NCBI RefSeq assembly: GCF_005876835.1 | Contig: NZ_PPSW01000007.1 | Coordinates: 124,001-188,000, forward strand | Reading direction: 5' to 3' | Length of the DNA stretch: 64,000 nt | DNA from: Pseudoalteromonas phenolica | GTDB lineage: Bacteria; Pseudomonadota; Gammaproteobacteria; Enterobacterales; Alteromonadaceae | In this document: positions 1 to 9,687 of the stretch, piece after piece | How the letters are laid out: every line of letters begins with the position of its first letter | Position numbering within the stretch: position 1 is the first letter of the stretch | The notes under the pieces: model-generated | Database searches by the model: none | Seen by the model: only the letters and a program-made list of their open reading frames with translations | Told to the model about the DNA's origin: nothing | Position numbers and translations under genes: made by a program

Positions 1-606
1 ATTTTTATGTCGTTCGTCGGCAAATTCTTGATATTCAGAGGCGACTTCAAAAATCTGATCAACTCCCAAATATTTGCTCAAAGTGCGAAGATGCGGCACT
101 AAATGGCTATGCGCTTCGTTGATACCGCCTTTTTCAAAACCAAATTCACCACTTGAAGTAATAATAACCAAAGTCTTACCCGACATTAACGGCGCTAAAG
201 GCTTATCGCCACGGGCTAAGTCAAAATCAAAGGTTTCATTAATACGAATGATTTGATCAAACCACGCCTTGAGTTGTGCAGGCATACCATAGTTGTACAT
301 GGGCGATGAAATTACGATCACATCCGCTTTTGCAAGCTCAGCAATATAGGTATCAGACTGAGCCAAGATTTGCTGTTGCTGTGCCGTTCTGCTAGCCTTT
401 GGCGTAAACACCGCACCAATCCAATCTTGCGTAATAAACTGCGGCGGGTTCACTCCGATATCTCGATACATATACTCATCTATGTGAGTTTGCTTTTTCA
501 GCTCTGAGATAAATCTTCTTGCCAGTTTTTTAGAAATAGAATCATGATCAGGATTGTCGTTAGAAATTGCTCTTACGCTTGCATCTATATGTAGTACAAC
601 ACTCAT
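1..606 (-). CDS. FMN-dependent NADH-azoreductase / quinone reductase family, 3' part beyond the window
   Basis: This reading frame stays open from an ATG at 604-606 to the left edge, giving 202 codons without a stop, so only the C-terminus is missing. The translation starts MSVVLHIDASVR, a flavodoxin-like first strand. It carries SSPMYNYGMPAQLKAWFDQ near residue 100, the FMN-contacting PMYN loop typical of AzoR enzymes, then VIITSSG. The family reduces quinones and azo or nitro compounds with NAD(P)H in the cytoplasm. It is divergent from the LysR gene at 738, and a LysR regulator beside an azoreductase is a common arrangement, so the LysR product probably controls it. The family assignment is firm. 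The exact substrate is not visible. Confidence 0.8.
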   Translation of the reverse strand, partial: MSVVLHIDASVRAISNDNPDHDSISKKLARRFISELKKQTHIDEYMYRDIGVNPPQFITQDWIGAVFTPKASRTAQQQQILAQSDTYIAELAKADVIVISSPMYNYGMPAQLKAWFDQIIRINETFDFDLARGDKPLAPLMSGKTLVIITSSGEFGFEKGGINEAHSHLVPHLRTLSKYLGVDQIFEVASEYQEFADERHKN

Positions 607-737
607 TTTTTAGTACCTCATTGGTTTAATTTGTGTGTCATTTTTGTCACTTTTTGATACTTAAACAAACGAGTAAAAAACATTTACAGATGAGTTAAAC
701 TTATCTATTTTACTTTTTTAAGTTAACGATAACCGCT

Positions 738-1586
738 ATGAATGTTTCATTACCCGCACTAAAAGCATTTGAGTCGGCAGCAAGACTGGGGAGTTTTAAA
801 GCGGCAGCCACAGAGCTGGCAATTTCACCCACAGCTGTTTCTCACCACATAAATAACCTTGAGCAACGACTCAATGTGAACTTATTTATTCGTGAAACAA
901 GAAAAGTCACGCTCACAGCTGCTGGAAGGCAATTGGCAGAAGCCACAAACCAAGGCTTTAACATCATACAAGCTGGTATTGATAAAGTGACGGCGAAAGA
1001 CAAATTGATCAATGTCGCAACCACCTCATCTTTTGCCGCATTAGTGCTTATTCCAGCGCTACACGGCTTTTATCAGCAATTCCCTCAGATAACTGTCAAC
1101 ATCACCAGTGGTGAACAACTTACAACAGATAACTTCACCTTACCCGTTAGATTTGGAATACGTGAGCAACAAAACCAAGCAGATATCATCAAGTGCGAGC
1201 AATTTAATCTGTTTAGTGCGCCGCATGTCGCAGATAAATTCATCTACAATGATTGCGTGACTATTTACACCACCAAGTGGAAAAACAACGCTTTTCCAAA
1301 AGCCCCACTTGAAGACTGGCTTGCTCTTAATGCATTACAAGACAAACAAGTTGTCGTTAAGTATTTCGATCAAGAGCTGTTTGGCATTCAACAAGCCATG
1401 CTCGAAAACGCCTATGTGTTTTGTTCAAAAACACTCACTCAAGGATACCTGCAAGCCGGACTACTTAAAGAATTGAACACCCAAGCTATCGATTCTGCCT
1501 TTTGTTACTACATCGAAAACAAACAAAAAAATACCTCTAGACACAACCATATGTTCATCGAATGGTTAGACAATCTCATGCTGTAA
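738..1586 (+). CDS. LysR-family transcriptional regulator
   Basis: The 282-residue product has the N-terminal winged helix-turn-helix of LysR proteins at about residues 5-64: LPALKAFESAARLGSFKAAA, then TAVSHHINNLEQRL. An effector-binding domain follows but is slightly short for the family (usually about 295-305 residues). The HTH resembles the GcvA/AmpR-like branch. The divergent azoreductase gene starts 131 bp away, and the shared spacer is the expected operator region. A quinone- or electrophile-responsive activator is the likely role, inferred from context only. The Shine-Dalgarno before the ATG is weak. Confidence 0.85.
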   Translation: MNVSLPALKAFESAARLGSFKAAATELAISPTAVSHHINNLEQRLNVNLFIRETRKVTLTAAGRQLAEATNQGFNIIQAGIDKVTAKDKLINVATTSSFAALVLIPALHGFYQQFPQITVNITSGEQLTTDNFTLPVRFGIREQQNQADIIKCEQFNLFSAPHVADKFIYNDCVTIYTTKWKNNAFPKAPLEDWLALNALQDKQVVVKYFDQELFGIQQAMLENAYVFCSKTLTQGYLQAGLLKELNTQAIDSAFCYYIENKQKNTSRHNHMFIEWLDNLML

Positions 1587-1633
1587 TGGAACAATAAGCA
1601 TCGAGTAAAAGCTGAATTAAGGAGAGTTATCAG

Positions 1634-2242
1634 ATGCTTGAACAAGTCATGTCTTTAATGGGTTTAATCGCGTCAATTTGGTTGGTTTTAGGTGTGTTTT
1701 ATGCTGCAAAGCTTTACCCAAACTACAATCATAGCGAGCAGTTTTGTAGCGAATTAGGTGCCGTTGGTAGCCCAACACAAAGGTTTTCTCCTCTTATCAA
1801 TAACTACCCACTCGGCGTATTGTTTTGTCTCTTTGGTGCGTATGTATTTAACTTAGAACCTAATATATGGCTACAACTAACTGGAATATGCATTGTCGTG
1901 CATGGCCTAGGCACTTGGGTTGCTGGCTTTTTTCCGATGGACTCAGATCCTTACACAAAAGCACCGAGTCGTGACTGTAACATTCATTCGTGGGCGGGTT
2001 TATTTATGTTGCTTTCACTGTTGCTAGCGCCCATATTCATGGTAATCGCGCCGCTCTCTGCCATTAACAGCATCGCGTTTAAAGCCTTTTCGATCATGAG
2101 CCTTATCGCTACTATTTATACCCTCATGTTGATGAAGAAAGCCTATGTGCAGAAACAAAAAGTCGGTCTATATCAGCGTATTTCTTATGGCACGCAGCTA
2201 GCCTGGTTGAGTGTGTTCTCTCTAGTCATCTCTTTTAATTAA
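1634..2242 (+). CDS. DUF998 family integral membrane protein
   Basis: The 202-residue protein is mostly hydrophobic, with about six predicted membrane helices. It matches the DUF998 pattern: an aqueous loop FFPMDSDPYTKAPS near residues 98-112 followed by a conserved His in NIHSWAG. An AAGGAG ribosome site precedes the ATG by 9 bases. It starts 47 bp after the LysR gene on the same strand and may be cotranscribed with it. The family has no established biochemical function. Confidence 0.7.
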   Translation: MLEQVMSLMGLIASIWLVLGVFYAAKLYPNYNHSEQFCSELGAVGSPTQRFSPLINNYPLGVLFCLFGAYVFNLEPNIWLQLTGICIVVHGLGTWVAGFFPMDSDPYTKAPSRDCNIHSWAGLFMLLSLLLAPIFMVIAPLSAINSIAFKAFSIMSLIATIYTLMLMKKAYVQKQKVGLYQRISYGTQLAWLSVFSLVISFN

Positions 2243-2251
2243 TAATCAATA

Positions 2252-2461
2252 ATGAAACAATCTTTTGAAATTAGCCGCATACATACGCCGTTAGGTATTT
2301 TTAGAGTGTCGGGAGAAGTTTCTGAACAAAACGATTTGGCAATATCGCAGCTAGAGATCATGGGTACTGATGGCTGGCTGTTTTTAGATATTCCATCTAA
2401 AAATGTCGTCAACCTAATTAAGCAACTAGAGCCGCACTTGCTGGCTCATTTGCAGGGTTAA
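2252..2461 (+). CDS. Small hypothetical protein, 69 residues
   Basis: A short open frame begins 9 bp after the DUF998 stop. The product is soluble-looking and mildly acidic, with no signal peptide, Cys or membrane segment. Its first half is beta-like (FEISRIHTPLGIFRVSGEV) and it ends in a helix (VVNLIKQLEPHLLAHL). I do not recognise the family. The close spacing behind the DUF998 gene and the end exactly at the start of an intergenic repeat array support a real gene, but there is no strong Shine-Dalgarno. Confidence 0.5.
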   Translation: MKQSFEISRIHTPLGIFRVSGEVSEQNDLAISQLEIMGTDGWLFLDIPSKNVVNLIKQLEPHLLAHLQG

Positions 2462-2462
2462 G

Positions 2463-2745
2463 CCCTCGTCTACAAGCACATCTGAAACTGAACTTGCTCA
2501 CTAACTGTAGGCGCGATTTTATATCGCGCACATTTCAACTTTTTGCGAGGGGTAAACCCTCGCCTAAAAGCACAGCTTAAACTGAGCTTGCTCGCTAACT
2601 GTAGGCGCGATTTTATATCGCTCACATTTCATATTTTTGCGAGGGGTAAACCCTCGCCTACAAACACAGTTGAAACTGAACTAGCTCGCTAACTGTAGGC
2701 GCGATTTTATATCGTGTACATTTCAATTTTCCCTAGGGTTCAATC
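2463..2745. repeat. Three tandem copies of a 94-bp two-hairpin palindromic (REP-like) unit
   Basis: Copies begin at about 2463, 2557 and 2651. Each carries the sequence GTAGGCGCGATTTTATATCG, in which GCGCGAT pairs with ATCGCGC. Consecutive units are joined by GCGAGGGGTAAACCCTCGC, a second hairpin. The copies differ at scattered positions, with the third most diverged at its end (ATCGTGTA). Related single copies lie at 5872 and 27193. From 2746 to 2901 I see only AT-rich sequence and the probable promoter and leader of the next gene. Confidence 0.85.
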
Positions 2746-2901
2746 CATATCACTAAAAAGTTAAATAACAGATCTTAGATTACACCGACGAACAATATAT
2801 GAATTGGGTGAAGCAATAGCCAAAACTAAACCATGTTTTTCATTGACTTAAGTCGTCATCAAAAGATATTTTAGGTACAAACAAGAATAAATGGATGTTC
2901 C

Positions 2902-3909
2902 ATGCTAAAACCTCTTATTTTAACTGCTGCCCTATTTTCTTCTATAAGTGCACTTGCAGCCTCAACAATTAACAACCAACAAGTAGAACAACAAAAAAGT
3001 TGCTTTAGCGGTCGCTTTGAAACTTATGGTATTTGGCGTGGCATGATCGAAAATAAAATCAAAAGAAGGGTGACTGAACCTCAGAAAATCGCTCAACGCA
3101 TGAAAGTGTTTGATGACCGCTTTGGTGAAGAACAATTTAATGCTTTCAAAGATAAGCTAGATTGCACAAACTTTAAATACAAGGTCGACGGTAATGATGT
3201 CTGGGGTTATGTCATCAAGCCGAAAGGTTCTGTGCAACTTTTACCAACCTTAATTTATAACCGAGGGGGTAATGGTAACTTTGGGAGTGTGGTATTTGGC
3301 GCCATGATGGCGAACCTATTTCCAATTGCCGAACAAGGGTTTGTGATCATTGGCTCACAATATCGAGGCACTTTCAGCAAAGATGATAACCTCGACCAAT
3401 TTGGCGGAGAAGACGTTAATGATGTATTAGCTCTGCTTGATTTAATACCTCATCTAAACGGTGCAGATACCAATAGAATTGGTATGTTTGGCGCGAGTCG
3501 AGGCGGTATGCAAACACATTTGGCCGCTAAGCAAACTTCAAAAATCAAAGCCATTGCGACCATTGCCGGTAGCGCCGATTTAAAAACGGGTCTTGAGATA
3601 CGTGCCAATATGGAAAAAGTCTATAAAAACCGAATTCCAAATTATGCACAAAATAAAGACCATGAACTGGCCAAACGCTCAGTGTTAAATTGGGTAGATA
3701 CCATGCCAAAAGACAGGCCTATTTTGCTGATCCATGGTGAAAAAGATAAACGCGTATCAGCTACTCACTCTGAGAATTTAGCAGCCGCACTCAAAAAGCA
3801 TAAAGTACCGCACAAGTTAGTGCTATACCCTGAAGACAATCACTTTTTAGAACGCTCTAAATCACAAGCCGATGCTGAGATTGTGAGTTGGTTTAAAGCC
3901 CATTTATAA
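2902..3909 (+). CDS. Secreted alpha/beta hydrolase, S9 prolyl-oligopeptidase-like
   Basis: The 335-residue protein starts with a signal peptide (LILTAALFSSISALAAS, cleavage near residue 20). The catalytic triad is visible: Ser199 in GASRGG, Asp282 in HGEKDKR and His314 in EDNHFLE. The oxyanion-region motif YNRGG sits near residue 119. The fold is that of dienelactone hydrolase/S9 peptidases, which cleave short peptides or esters in the periplasm. Substrate is unknown, and no carbohydrate or peptide pathway neighbour helps. It stands alone between the repeat array and a terminator. Confidence 0.8.
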   Translation: MLKPLILTAALFSSISALAASTINNQQVEQQKSCFSGRFETYGIWRGMIENKIKRRVTEPQKIAQRMKVFDDRFGEEQFNAFKDKLDCTNFKYKVDGNDVWGYVIKPKGSVQLLPTLIYNRGGNGNFGSVVFGAMMANLFPIAEQGFVIIGSQYRGTFSKDDNLDQFGGEDVNDVLALLDLIPHLNGADTNRIGMFGASRGGMQTHLAAKQTSKIKAIATIAGSADLKTGLEIRANMEKVYKNRIPNYAQNKDHELAKRSVLNWVDTMPKDRPILLIHGEKDKRVSATHSENLAAALKKHKVPHKLVLYPEDNHFLERSKSQADAEIVSWFKAHL

Positions 3910-3911
3910 GT

Positions 3912-3955
3912 AAAAAGAGGCATAGATCAGAACTTGGTTTATGCCTCTCTTACCT
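3912..3955 (+). terminator. Probable intrinsic terminator after the S9-like hydrolase
   Basis: AGAGGCATA at 3916-3924 pairs with TATGCCTCT at 3940-3948 (9 bp, 15-base loop). Only a weak T-rich tail follows, so termination may be inefficient. Confidence 0.55.
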
Positions 3956-4165
3956 TTCTAATCTAAAAACATTATTGATTTTCACTTTCATTTACATTAA
4001 CTGAATAATAAAAAACTGATGTTTAATCAGGTTTTTGCATATAAAGATCCAAAAAGTAATAACTCATTAATAAAAATAAATCTCATTATTGCACCTTTTT
4101 AGGGTAAACTCCCCACCCACTGCCATTTCATTAACAATATACATACAAAATGTGAGGTCATTGTT

Positions 4166-5797
4166 TTGAACATTAACCGCCTGCTTGGCAAAGTAAAAGT
4201 TGCCAATAAGCTGCGAATCTCTATTGCTATCTCTATCGCAATTATAGTGGGGATCCAACTCTCTGCTGCAAACAAATTGAAAGACACAATGACAGCTGAA
4301 AGACAAACAAAGGCGATTGGCCTTGTGGAATCTGTCAGCTCTCAACTGAATGCCATTGCCAAGTCAGCCAACCTAACGACTGAGCAAAAGCAGGCACAAG
4401 CAAAGTATTTAATCAACAACACCCGCTTTGGTGAATCAGGCTACTTTTTTGTATTCGACAACCGAGGTGACATGGTTGCTCATCCGATTAAACCTGCTCT
4501 CAATGACCAATCAATGACAACCCATGTAAAACCATTTATTCGAAATGCTTTTACACAATTTGTTGATACTGCAGAGCAATATGGTCAGGGCTTTGTCACC
4601 TACCAATGGCCAAAACCAGGTTCAACTGAGCAAGAAGAGAAGGTGTCGTATGTTCAAAAGCAGGCACATTGGAACTGGGTAATTGGTACGGGAATTTACC
4701 TAACTGATATTCAAGAGACCTACTACCAAACCTTACGTAGCATTCTTATTGAAATGTTGGTTTACATCGCAATATTACTGATTGTTTCGCAATATGTAGC
4801 ACGTAATATTACAAAGCCATTGAATAAATTGACTCGTACCATGACTCAAGTTGCGAATGAAAAAGATCTAACAATTCAGCTAAAACATCAAGGTAATGAT
4901 GAGTTATCTGAAATGGGACGCGCTTTTAATGAAAGTAATGCCCAGTTTAGACATGTGCTAGACAATATTAACGAGAATACCATGTCGTTAGCGTCTCAAG
5001 CCGAAGAGCTATCTGTGGTAACACAGCAGATCAAAACAGGTATTGTTGAACAACATCAAGAAACTGCGTCAGTACAAGACAAAGTCAGCCACCTAAACGA
5101 GTCTGCCCAAGAAGTTTTTCAACAAACACAAAGTGCCCTTGATAACGTGGAGCATGCTGGTCAGTTAACATCGCAGAGTTTAAAACACATAAATGACAAC
5201 GCTGTCTCAATCAATGAAGTGGCTGAACGAGTAGATAGCGCAGAGCATGCGGTGAAGGAGCTACAAAATAGCTCTGATAAAATCACCGAAGTACTCGATG
5301 TTATTCAAAAAGTAGCTGAGCAAACCAATCTACTGGCTCTCAACGCCGCAATAGAAGCTGCTCGCGCGGGTGAACAAGGCCGAGGTTTTGCCGTTGTAGC
5401 TGATGAAGTTAGAACGCTTGCAATGCGTACCCAGCAATCAACAGAAGATATTCAGGCCATTATTAACCAACTTCACACTGGAGTAAAAGCCACTGTTGAT
5501 GAAATGGTACTGTGTAAGCAGTCTGCTAATGAAGGCTTATTAATAAGTAAGCAATGTAATGAGACGTTACAGCAAGTAGATGGCGCGATGCAGGCTATCC
5601 AGCTTTCAAACGCCGAAATTGCCGCGGCCGCACAATTGCAGTCTGACAACATCGCTGTCATTGCAGATAACATGGCCAGTATCGCAGCAGTTTCAGAGCA
5701 AACCGAAACCGGTGCTGAACACACCCATGCTGCCAGCCAGCAGCTCAGTGTTATGTCGCAAGAGTTAAGTGATTTAGTAAGAGAGTTTAAGGTTTAA
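4166..5797 (+). CDS. Methyl-accepting chemotaxis protein with periplasmic Cache domain
   Basis: The 543-residue chemoreceptor has TM1 at about 17-33, a periplasmic single-Cache ligand domain at about 85-185 ([16 protein letters not shown], then [11 protein letters not shown]), TM2 at about 190-210, a HAMP segment at 211-262 and a long signalling coiled coil. The CheA/CheW-binding hairpin tip is [20 protein letters not shown] around residues 385-404. The start is TTG at 4166, chosen because GAGG sits 8 bases upstream and no in-frame ATG lies nearby. sCache domains usually bind small organic acids; the ligand here is unknown. It is a single-gene unit. Confidence 0.93.
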   Translation: MNINRLLGKVKVANKLRISIAISIAIIVGIQLSAANKLKDTMTAERQTKAIGLVESVSSQLNAIAKSANLTTEQKQAQAKYLINNTRFGESGYFFVFDNRGDMVAHPIKPALNDQSMTTHVKPFIRNAFTQFVDTAEQYGQGFVTYQWPKPGSTEQEEKVSYVQKQAHWNWVIGTGIYLTDIQETYYQTLRSILIEMLVYIAILLIVSQYVARNITKPLNKLTRTMTQVANEKDLTIQLKHQGNDELSEMGRAFNESNAQFRHVLDNINENTMSLASQAEELSVVTQQIKTGIVEQHQETASVQDKVSHLNESAQEVFQQTQSALDNVEHAGQLTSQSLKHINDNAVSINEVAERVDSAEHAVKELQNSSDKITEVLDVIQKVAEQTNLLALNAAIEAARAGEQGRGFAVVADEVRTLAMRTQQSTEDIQAIINQLHTGVKATVDEMVLCKQSANEGLLISKQCNETLQQVDGAMQAIQLSNAEIAAAAQLQSDNIAVIADNMASIAAVSEQTETGAEHTHAASQQLSVMSQELSDLVREFKV

Positions 5798-5871
5798 AAA
5801 TATGAAAGTCAGAGCGCGGTATGTGTGAAGCACCGCCACTGACTGCAAAACAGTTTTTGACTTGAAAAGTA

Positions 5872-5898
5872 AGCGCGATTTTATATCGCGCTTTTTTT
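5872..5898 (+). terminator. REP-type hairpin serving as terminator after the chemoreceptor
   Basis: AGCGCGAT at 5872-5879 pairs with ATCGCGCT at 5885-5892 around a TTTAT loop, and the right arm runs into a T7 tract ending at 5898. It is the same hairpin as in the 2463-2745 array, here with a terminator-like tail. Confidence 0.7.
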
Positions 5899-5977
5899 GT
5901 GCCGAATAAACCTGTGCCTACAAAAATTAGTGTATCTTCAAGAATTAAAATAATTTCGATAATGATATAAATATATT

Positions 5978-6012
5978 TAAAAAAACGCAGGCACATTTCT
6001 GCACCTGCGTTT
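5978..6012 (-). terminator. Intrinsic terminator of the leftward ABC/membrane-fusion operon
   Basis: ACGCAGG at 5985-5991 pairs with CCTGCGT at 6004-6010. Read on the minus strand, the stem is followed by an uninterrupted T tract (the A run before 5985). It lies about 75 bp after the permease stop at 6087. Confidence 0.7.
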
Positions 6013-6086
6013 TGTGTCTTTAACTTTAAGCTTGTTGCTTTGAGCTCGTTAACCCATCCTATCGAACTCGCTTACTCCACCTAAAA

Positions 6087-7322
6087 TCAATCACTTTGCA
6101 GTGCTTCTATAGGATCAAGTTTTGACGCTTTTATCGCTGGGTAAACACCAAATGTTAGGCCCACTAGCGCACAGATGCTGAAAGATAAAACGATGGCGCT
6201 GAGCGACCAAGATACTGCCCATTCTGAATAAAAGGCAATCAACTCAGATAAAGCGATACCGAAAAACACTCCAAGCAAGCCACCTAAAATAGAGATAGTA
6301 AAACTCTCAGTAATGAATTGAACTTGAATGTCTTTTTGCGTGGCGCCAATGGCGCGCAGTAAGCCGATTTCTTTGGTGCGCTCTAATACTGTTGCCAACA
6401 TGATATTCATGATACCGATGCCGCCTACCAGCAGTGAAATGCCTGCCACACACGACATCACAATATTAAAGATTTGCTGGGTTTGTTTTTGCTGCGCTAA
6501 TAATGCAGCTGGCACAATCAGCTTGTAATCATCAATGTCGTTATGACGACCCTTGACCAAGGCATCAATGGCTTGCGCGGCCATCACTGGGCTAAAGCCC
6601 GGCTCCGTTGCCAGCTTAATGCGCGATATTTCAGGGTCGAGCAACTCACTTTTAAAGCGGTGAATGGCTGTTTTTAAAGGAATAAAAATCTGGTTTTGCT
6701 CGTCACCTAGCTTCACACCTTGAAACTCTTTCTTTTTCAAAAAAGGCGCTTCTAAAATACCTACGACTTCAAACCACAGATGATTAATTTTGACTGATTT
6801 ACCTACCGCATCACCAAGTGGAAACAAGGTTTTAGCGGTATTGGCACCAAGCAGCGCCACTTGTGAAAAGTGTTGTCCGTCTTGCTCGTTTAGCAAGCGT
6901 CCTGCACTTAAATCGAAATGCGCCAGCTTGAAGTAATTTTCACTGACCCCCACGGCTTGGCCTTCGAACTTAGCGTATTCACTGAATACATGGTAAGTTT
7001 CGACCACTTTCTCTGCGGCAAAATCAGTGATAAAAGGCAAGGCTTGAACGGCGACTTTACCATCATTGAGCGACAAACCATCGGAGTGTTTACGTTGCTC
7101 TCTGAGCTCTTCTTCTTCAAAGTCTTTGGCTTCAACAATGACATTGTTAAGGCCCATAGAGTCAATCATTTTCAATGCTTCACGCTGAGCGCCTTCGCCA
7201 ATATTTAGCATGGCGATTACGGCACCTACACCGAAAATCATGCCAAGCAGTGTCAAAAAGGTGCGAAGTTTATGTTGCTGTAGCTGTACTACCGCGTCCT
7301 TAAATAAGCCCACTAGATTCAT
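6087..7322 (-). CDS. MacB/FtsX-type ABC transporter permease
   Basis: The 411-residue protein has the MacB architecture: TM1 at about 20-42 (RTFLTLLGMIFGVGAVIAML), a large periplasmic MacB_PCD domain at about 45-280, then three TM helices in an FtsX domain (near 285-310, 335-360, 370-395). It ends with the usual YPAIKASKLDPIEAL signature. Such permeases do not pump through the bilayer; they couple ATP hydrolysis to movements of a periplasmic adaptor. It is the last gene of the operon and overlaps the preceding adaptor gene by 4 bp (ATGA). No TolC gene is nearby, so an outer-membrane channel would have to be shared. Confidence 0.92.
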   Translation of the reverse strand: MNLVGLFKDAVVQLQQHKLRTFLTLLGMIFGVGAVIAMLNIGEGAQREALKMIDSMGLNNVIVEAKDFEEEELREQRKHSDGLSLNDGKVAVQALPFITDFAAEKVVETYHVFSEYAKFEGQAVGVSENYFKLAHFDLSAGRLLNEQDGQHFSQVALLGANTAKTLFPLGDAVGKSVKINHLWFEVVGILEAPFLKKKEFQGVKLGDEQNQIFIPLKTAIHRFKSELLDPEISRIKLATEPGFSPVMAAQAIDALVKGRHNDIDDYKLIVPAALLAQQKQTQQIFNIVMSCVAGISLLVGGIGIMNIMLATVLERTKEIGLLRAIGATQKDIQVQFITESFTISILGGLLGVFFGIALSELIAFYSEWAVSWSLSAIVLSFSICALVGLTFGVYPAIKASKLDPIEALQSD

Positions 7323-8509
7323 AATTTGCCCTCCTTATCGACCAACGCAATCACATCTCCCTCCGAGAGGCCTTGGGTAATTTCAACATGGCTTAAGTTG
7401 CTTTGCCCCAAACTCACAGGGGTTTTGCTATAACCTGAGGCCGTTTTAAGTTGCACATACGCACCGTCTTCATCGGCAAATACACTAAACTTAGGCACAA
7501 CCAGTTTTTCGGCTGCTTGGTTGGCAATAATATTGGCTGTGACTTTTAGACCAGGTCGTAAATGGGCACCTTGTTCATCTATACTGGCAGTCAGCTCATA
7601 GTACTTTTGCGGATCTTGGCGTTTGATTGATTTAGGAAAAGGCGCAAGCTTGGTCACTTTGCCTGTAAAAGTTTTGCTCGGATCTGAGATCAAAGAAAAT
7701 TCCAGCGCTTGATCTTGTTGCAAGTTAATGGCTTCGCGCTCTTTTACGAATAGTTTAATTTGCATCACCGAGATATCCGGTAAACCCGCAATTTTCTGAC
7801 CTGGCCAAAGTGTTTGCCCAGCTCTTGGCTTTTCGCCGCGCCAGTTCACACTGTGCGTTAACAAACCATCGTGAGGGGCAACCACTTCTAGTGATGACAA
7901 GTTACCATTGAGCATATCGATTTTGCTTTGGTGCTGCTGACTCTGCATATTTAAGAGGTCCAACTCACCTTGGGCACTGCTATTAAATTGCTCTGATTGC
8001 CAATTAAAATAGTCTGTTTTGGCATTTAGGTAATCGACCTTTTGCGCCTGCTCTAAGATATCGAGCTTGGAGATGATGCGTACATCATCAATTGAGAAAG
8101 TTTCAGCAAATTGCTTTTCTTCTTCTACGATATCAATGTCATACCCTAAATGCTTTCTTCTTGTGTCAATTTCAGTATTTTTGCCAGACAAGTCTTGTGA
8201 GACCTTGTCGTTTGAAAATTCACTTTCACGTTTTTGCTTACTCATGACACGACCGTCGAATCTCGCTACCACTTCACCCTTTTTCACTTGCGAATATTCA
8301 GGCATTAACCATGCGAGCGTTTGTGGACCACGAGACGAAGCGGGAGTACTGATCACAGTTTCTGTTGCTGCGATTAATTCGCCCTTTGCCTCAACATAGT
8401 TCTTAAATGGTGCTGTTTTAACCGCGTAGGTTAATTGCGCATCAACTTCTGCCGGTTCTGAGCAAGCCGTTAGTAATAATGCACTGATCACTATCGCTAA
8501 ATATTTCAT
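7319..8509 (-). CDS. Membrane-fusion (HlyD/MacA-like) lipoprotein, third adaptor of the operon
   Basis: The 396-residue product has a lipoprotein signal with lipobox LLTAC (Cys16). After it come a lipoyl half-domain, a helical hairpin at about 90-200 (EIDTRRKHLGYDIDIVEEEK and following), the second lipoyl half near residue 210 (VVAPHDGLLTH), a beta-barrel and a membrane-proximal domain. This is the order of periplasmic adaptor proteins that link an inner-membrane transporter to a TolC-type channel. It overlaps its neighbours by 4 bp on both sides. Three distinct adaptors in one operon is unusual. Confidence 0.88.
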   Translation of the reverse strand: MKYLAIVISALLLTACSEPAEVDAQLTYAVKTAPFKNYVEAKGELIAATETVISTPASSRGPQTLAWLMPEYSQVKKGEVVARFDGRVMSKQKRESEFSNDKVSQDLSGKNTEIDTRRKHLGYDIDIVEEEKQFAETFSIDDVRIISKLDILEQAQKVDYLNAKTDYFNWQSEQFNSSAQGELDLLNMQSQQHQSKIDMLNGNLSSLEVVAPHDGLLTHSVNWRGEKPRAGQTLWPGQKIAGLPDISVMQIKLFVKEREAINLQQDQALEFSLISDPSKTFTGKVTKLAPFPKSIKRQDPQKYYELTASIDEQGAHLRPGLKVTANIIANQAAEKLVVPKFSVFADEDGAYVQLKTASGYSKTPVSLGQSNLSHVEITQGLSEGDVIALVDKEGKL

Positions 8510-9687
8510 AGACGTACCTCATCTCCTTGTTTTACTCCCTCTGTGATCACAGCAAAGCCATTACTGATATTACCGACTTGAACAGACAGTTTATCGCCGC
8601 CTTTTTCTATCACGTAAGCGCTGGCTCGCTCGCCACTTGACTGCTCATTGTGTAAGGCCGAGATAGGCACAACTAAAACATTTTCAATTTTATCTGTGGC
8701 GATTTCTACCCGAGCAGTTAAGCCAGGACGCATGATCGCAGCATCAATATCATCTAAGGTGATCAGGGTATCGACTATGCGGCGTTTGTCTTGTGGTGAC
8801 TTCTCGCGAAAAGCACTGCCAATGGTAGTAATTTTACCTGAAGTAATGAGCGGCTCGGGGCCATCTATGGTGACTTTAACATGTTGATTAAGGGCAATAC
8901 GGCCAAAGTCTGCTTCATCTATTTGTGCTTTTACTTGCATGTCTTCTATTACTGCCATTTCAATAACTGGCTGGCCAAATTGCACACTTTCACCCACGGT
9001 CGGCTTTTCACCACTCGAATTACTGTAATACATTACAATACCATCCATAGGGGCTTTGACTTTAAGCCTTTCGATGTCTTGCTTTAGTGCGTCTACTTCG
9101 GCCTTCAAGCGGCCTACTTTTCCTTCAGCCAATCGAATATTGAGCTCTTTGGTTTCTTTTTGAAACGCCAGTTTTTTTTGTGCCAGCGCTAGGTCATTTT
9201 TAGCAATGGTGAAATCTATCTGCGCCTTGCGCTTATCGTTGTCTGAAAGCGAATCATCGTTAATGTCGGCTTTACGCTCAGCAATATCAAAGTTCATCTG
9301 CGCTTCGGCAAGGGCTAGTTTAAGCTCTTCTTGGTTTTTAATTTCTAGTGCTTTTTGGTTCTCAAGTTCTTTGACTGCACGATCATATTCGCTGTTTTTA
9401 TCAATTAAGCGATCGCGAACAGGTTTGTCGTCAAATGCCGCGACAACCTCACCCTTTTTAACTTGCTTGTTTTCAGGTGCTAGAAACTTCACCTTGTATT
9501 GCCACATGCGAGCAATAGAGGGTGGCGCAATCAACGACTGTTTTGCGGACTCTAGTTCACCATTGGCCTGTACTGCCAACTGAAAACTGGTTTTCTCGAC
9601 AGTGTGATAATCAAATTCATCACTGCCACAGCCTGCTAATGATAAAGCGACAATACTGGCTATTACGCCTAATTTAAATTTATTCAC
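8506..9687 (-). CDS. Membrane-fusion (HlyD/MacA-like) lipoprotein, second adaptor of the operon
   Basis: I start this gene at GTG 9685-9687, not at the upstream ATG at 9711, because AGGAGG lies 5 bases before the GTG. The resulting 393-residue protein begins with a clean lipoprotein signal, MNKFKLGVIASIVALSLAGC. It has a long predicted coiled-coil hairpin at about 80-200 (rich in K, E, Q and A), a lipoyl motif VKAPMDGIVMYYS and a beta-barrel domain with LDDIDAAIMRPGLTARVEI. It overlaps the first adaptor gene by 8 bp and the third by 4 bp, so translation is probably coupled. The role is bridging the MacB-like permease to the outer membrane. Confidence 0.88.
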   Translation of the reverse strand: MNKFKLGVIASIVALSLAGCGSDEFDYHTVEKTSFQLAVQANGELESAKQSLIAPPSIARMWQYKVKFLAPENKQVKKGEVVAAFDDKPVRDRLIDKNSEYDRAVKELENQKALEIKNQEELKLALAEAQMNFDIAERKADINDDSLSDNDKRKAQIDFTIAKNDLALAQKKLAFQKETKELNIRLAEGKVGRLKAEVDALKQDIERLKVKAPMDGIVMYYSNSSGEKPTVGESVQFGQPVIEMAVIEDMQVKAQIDEADFGRIALNQHVKVTIDGPEPLITSGKITTIGSAFREKSPQDKRRIVDTLITLDDIDAAIMRPGLTARVEIATDKIENVLVVPISALHNEQSSGERASAYVIEKGGDKLSVQVGNISNGFAVITEGVKQGDEVRL

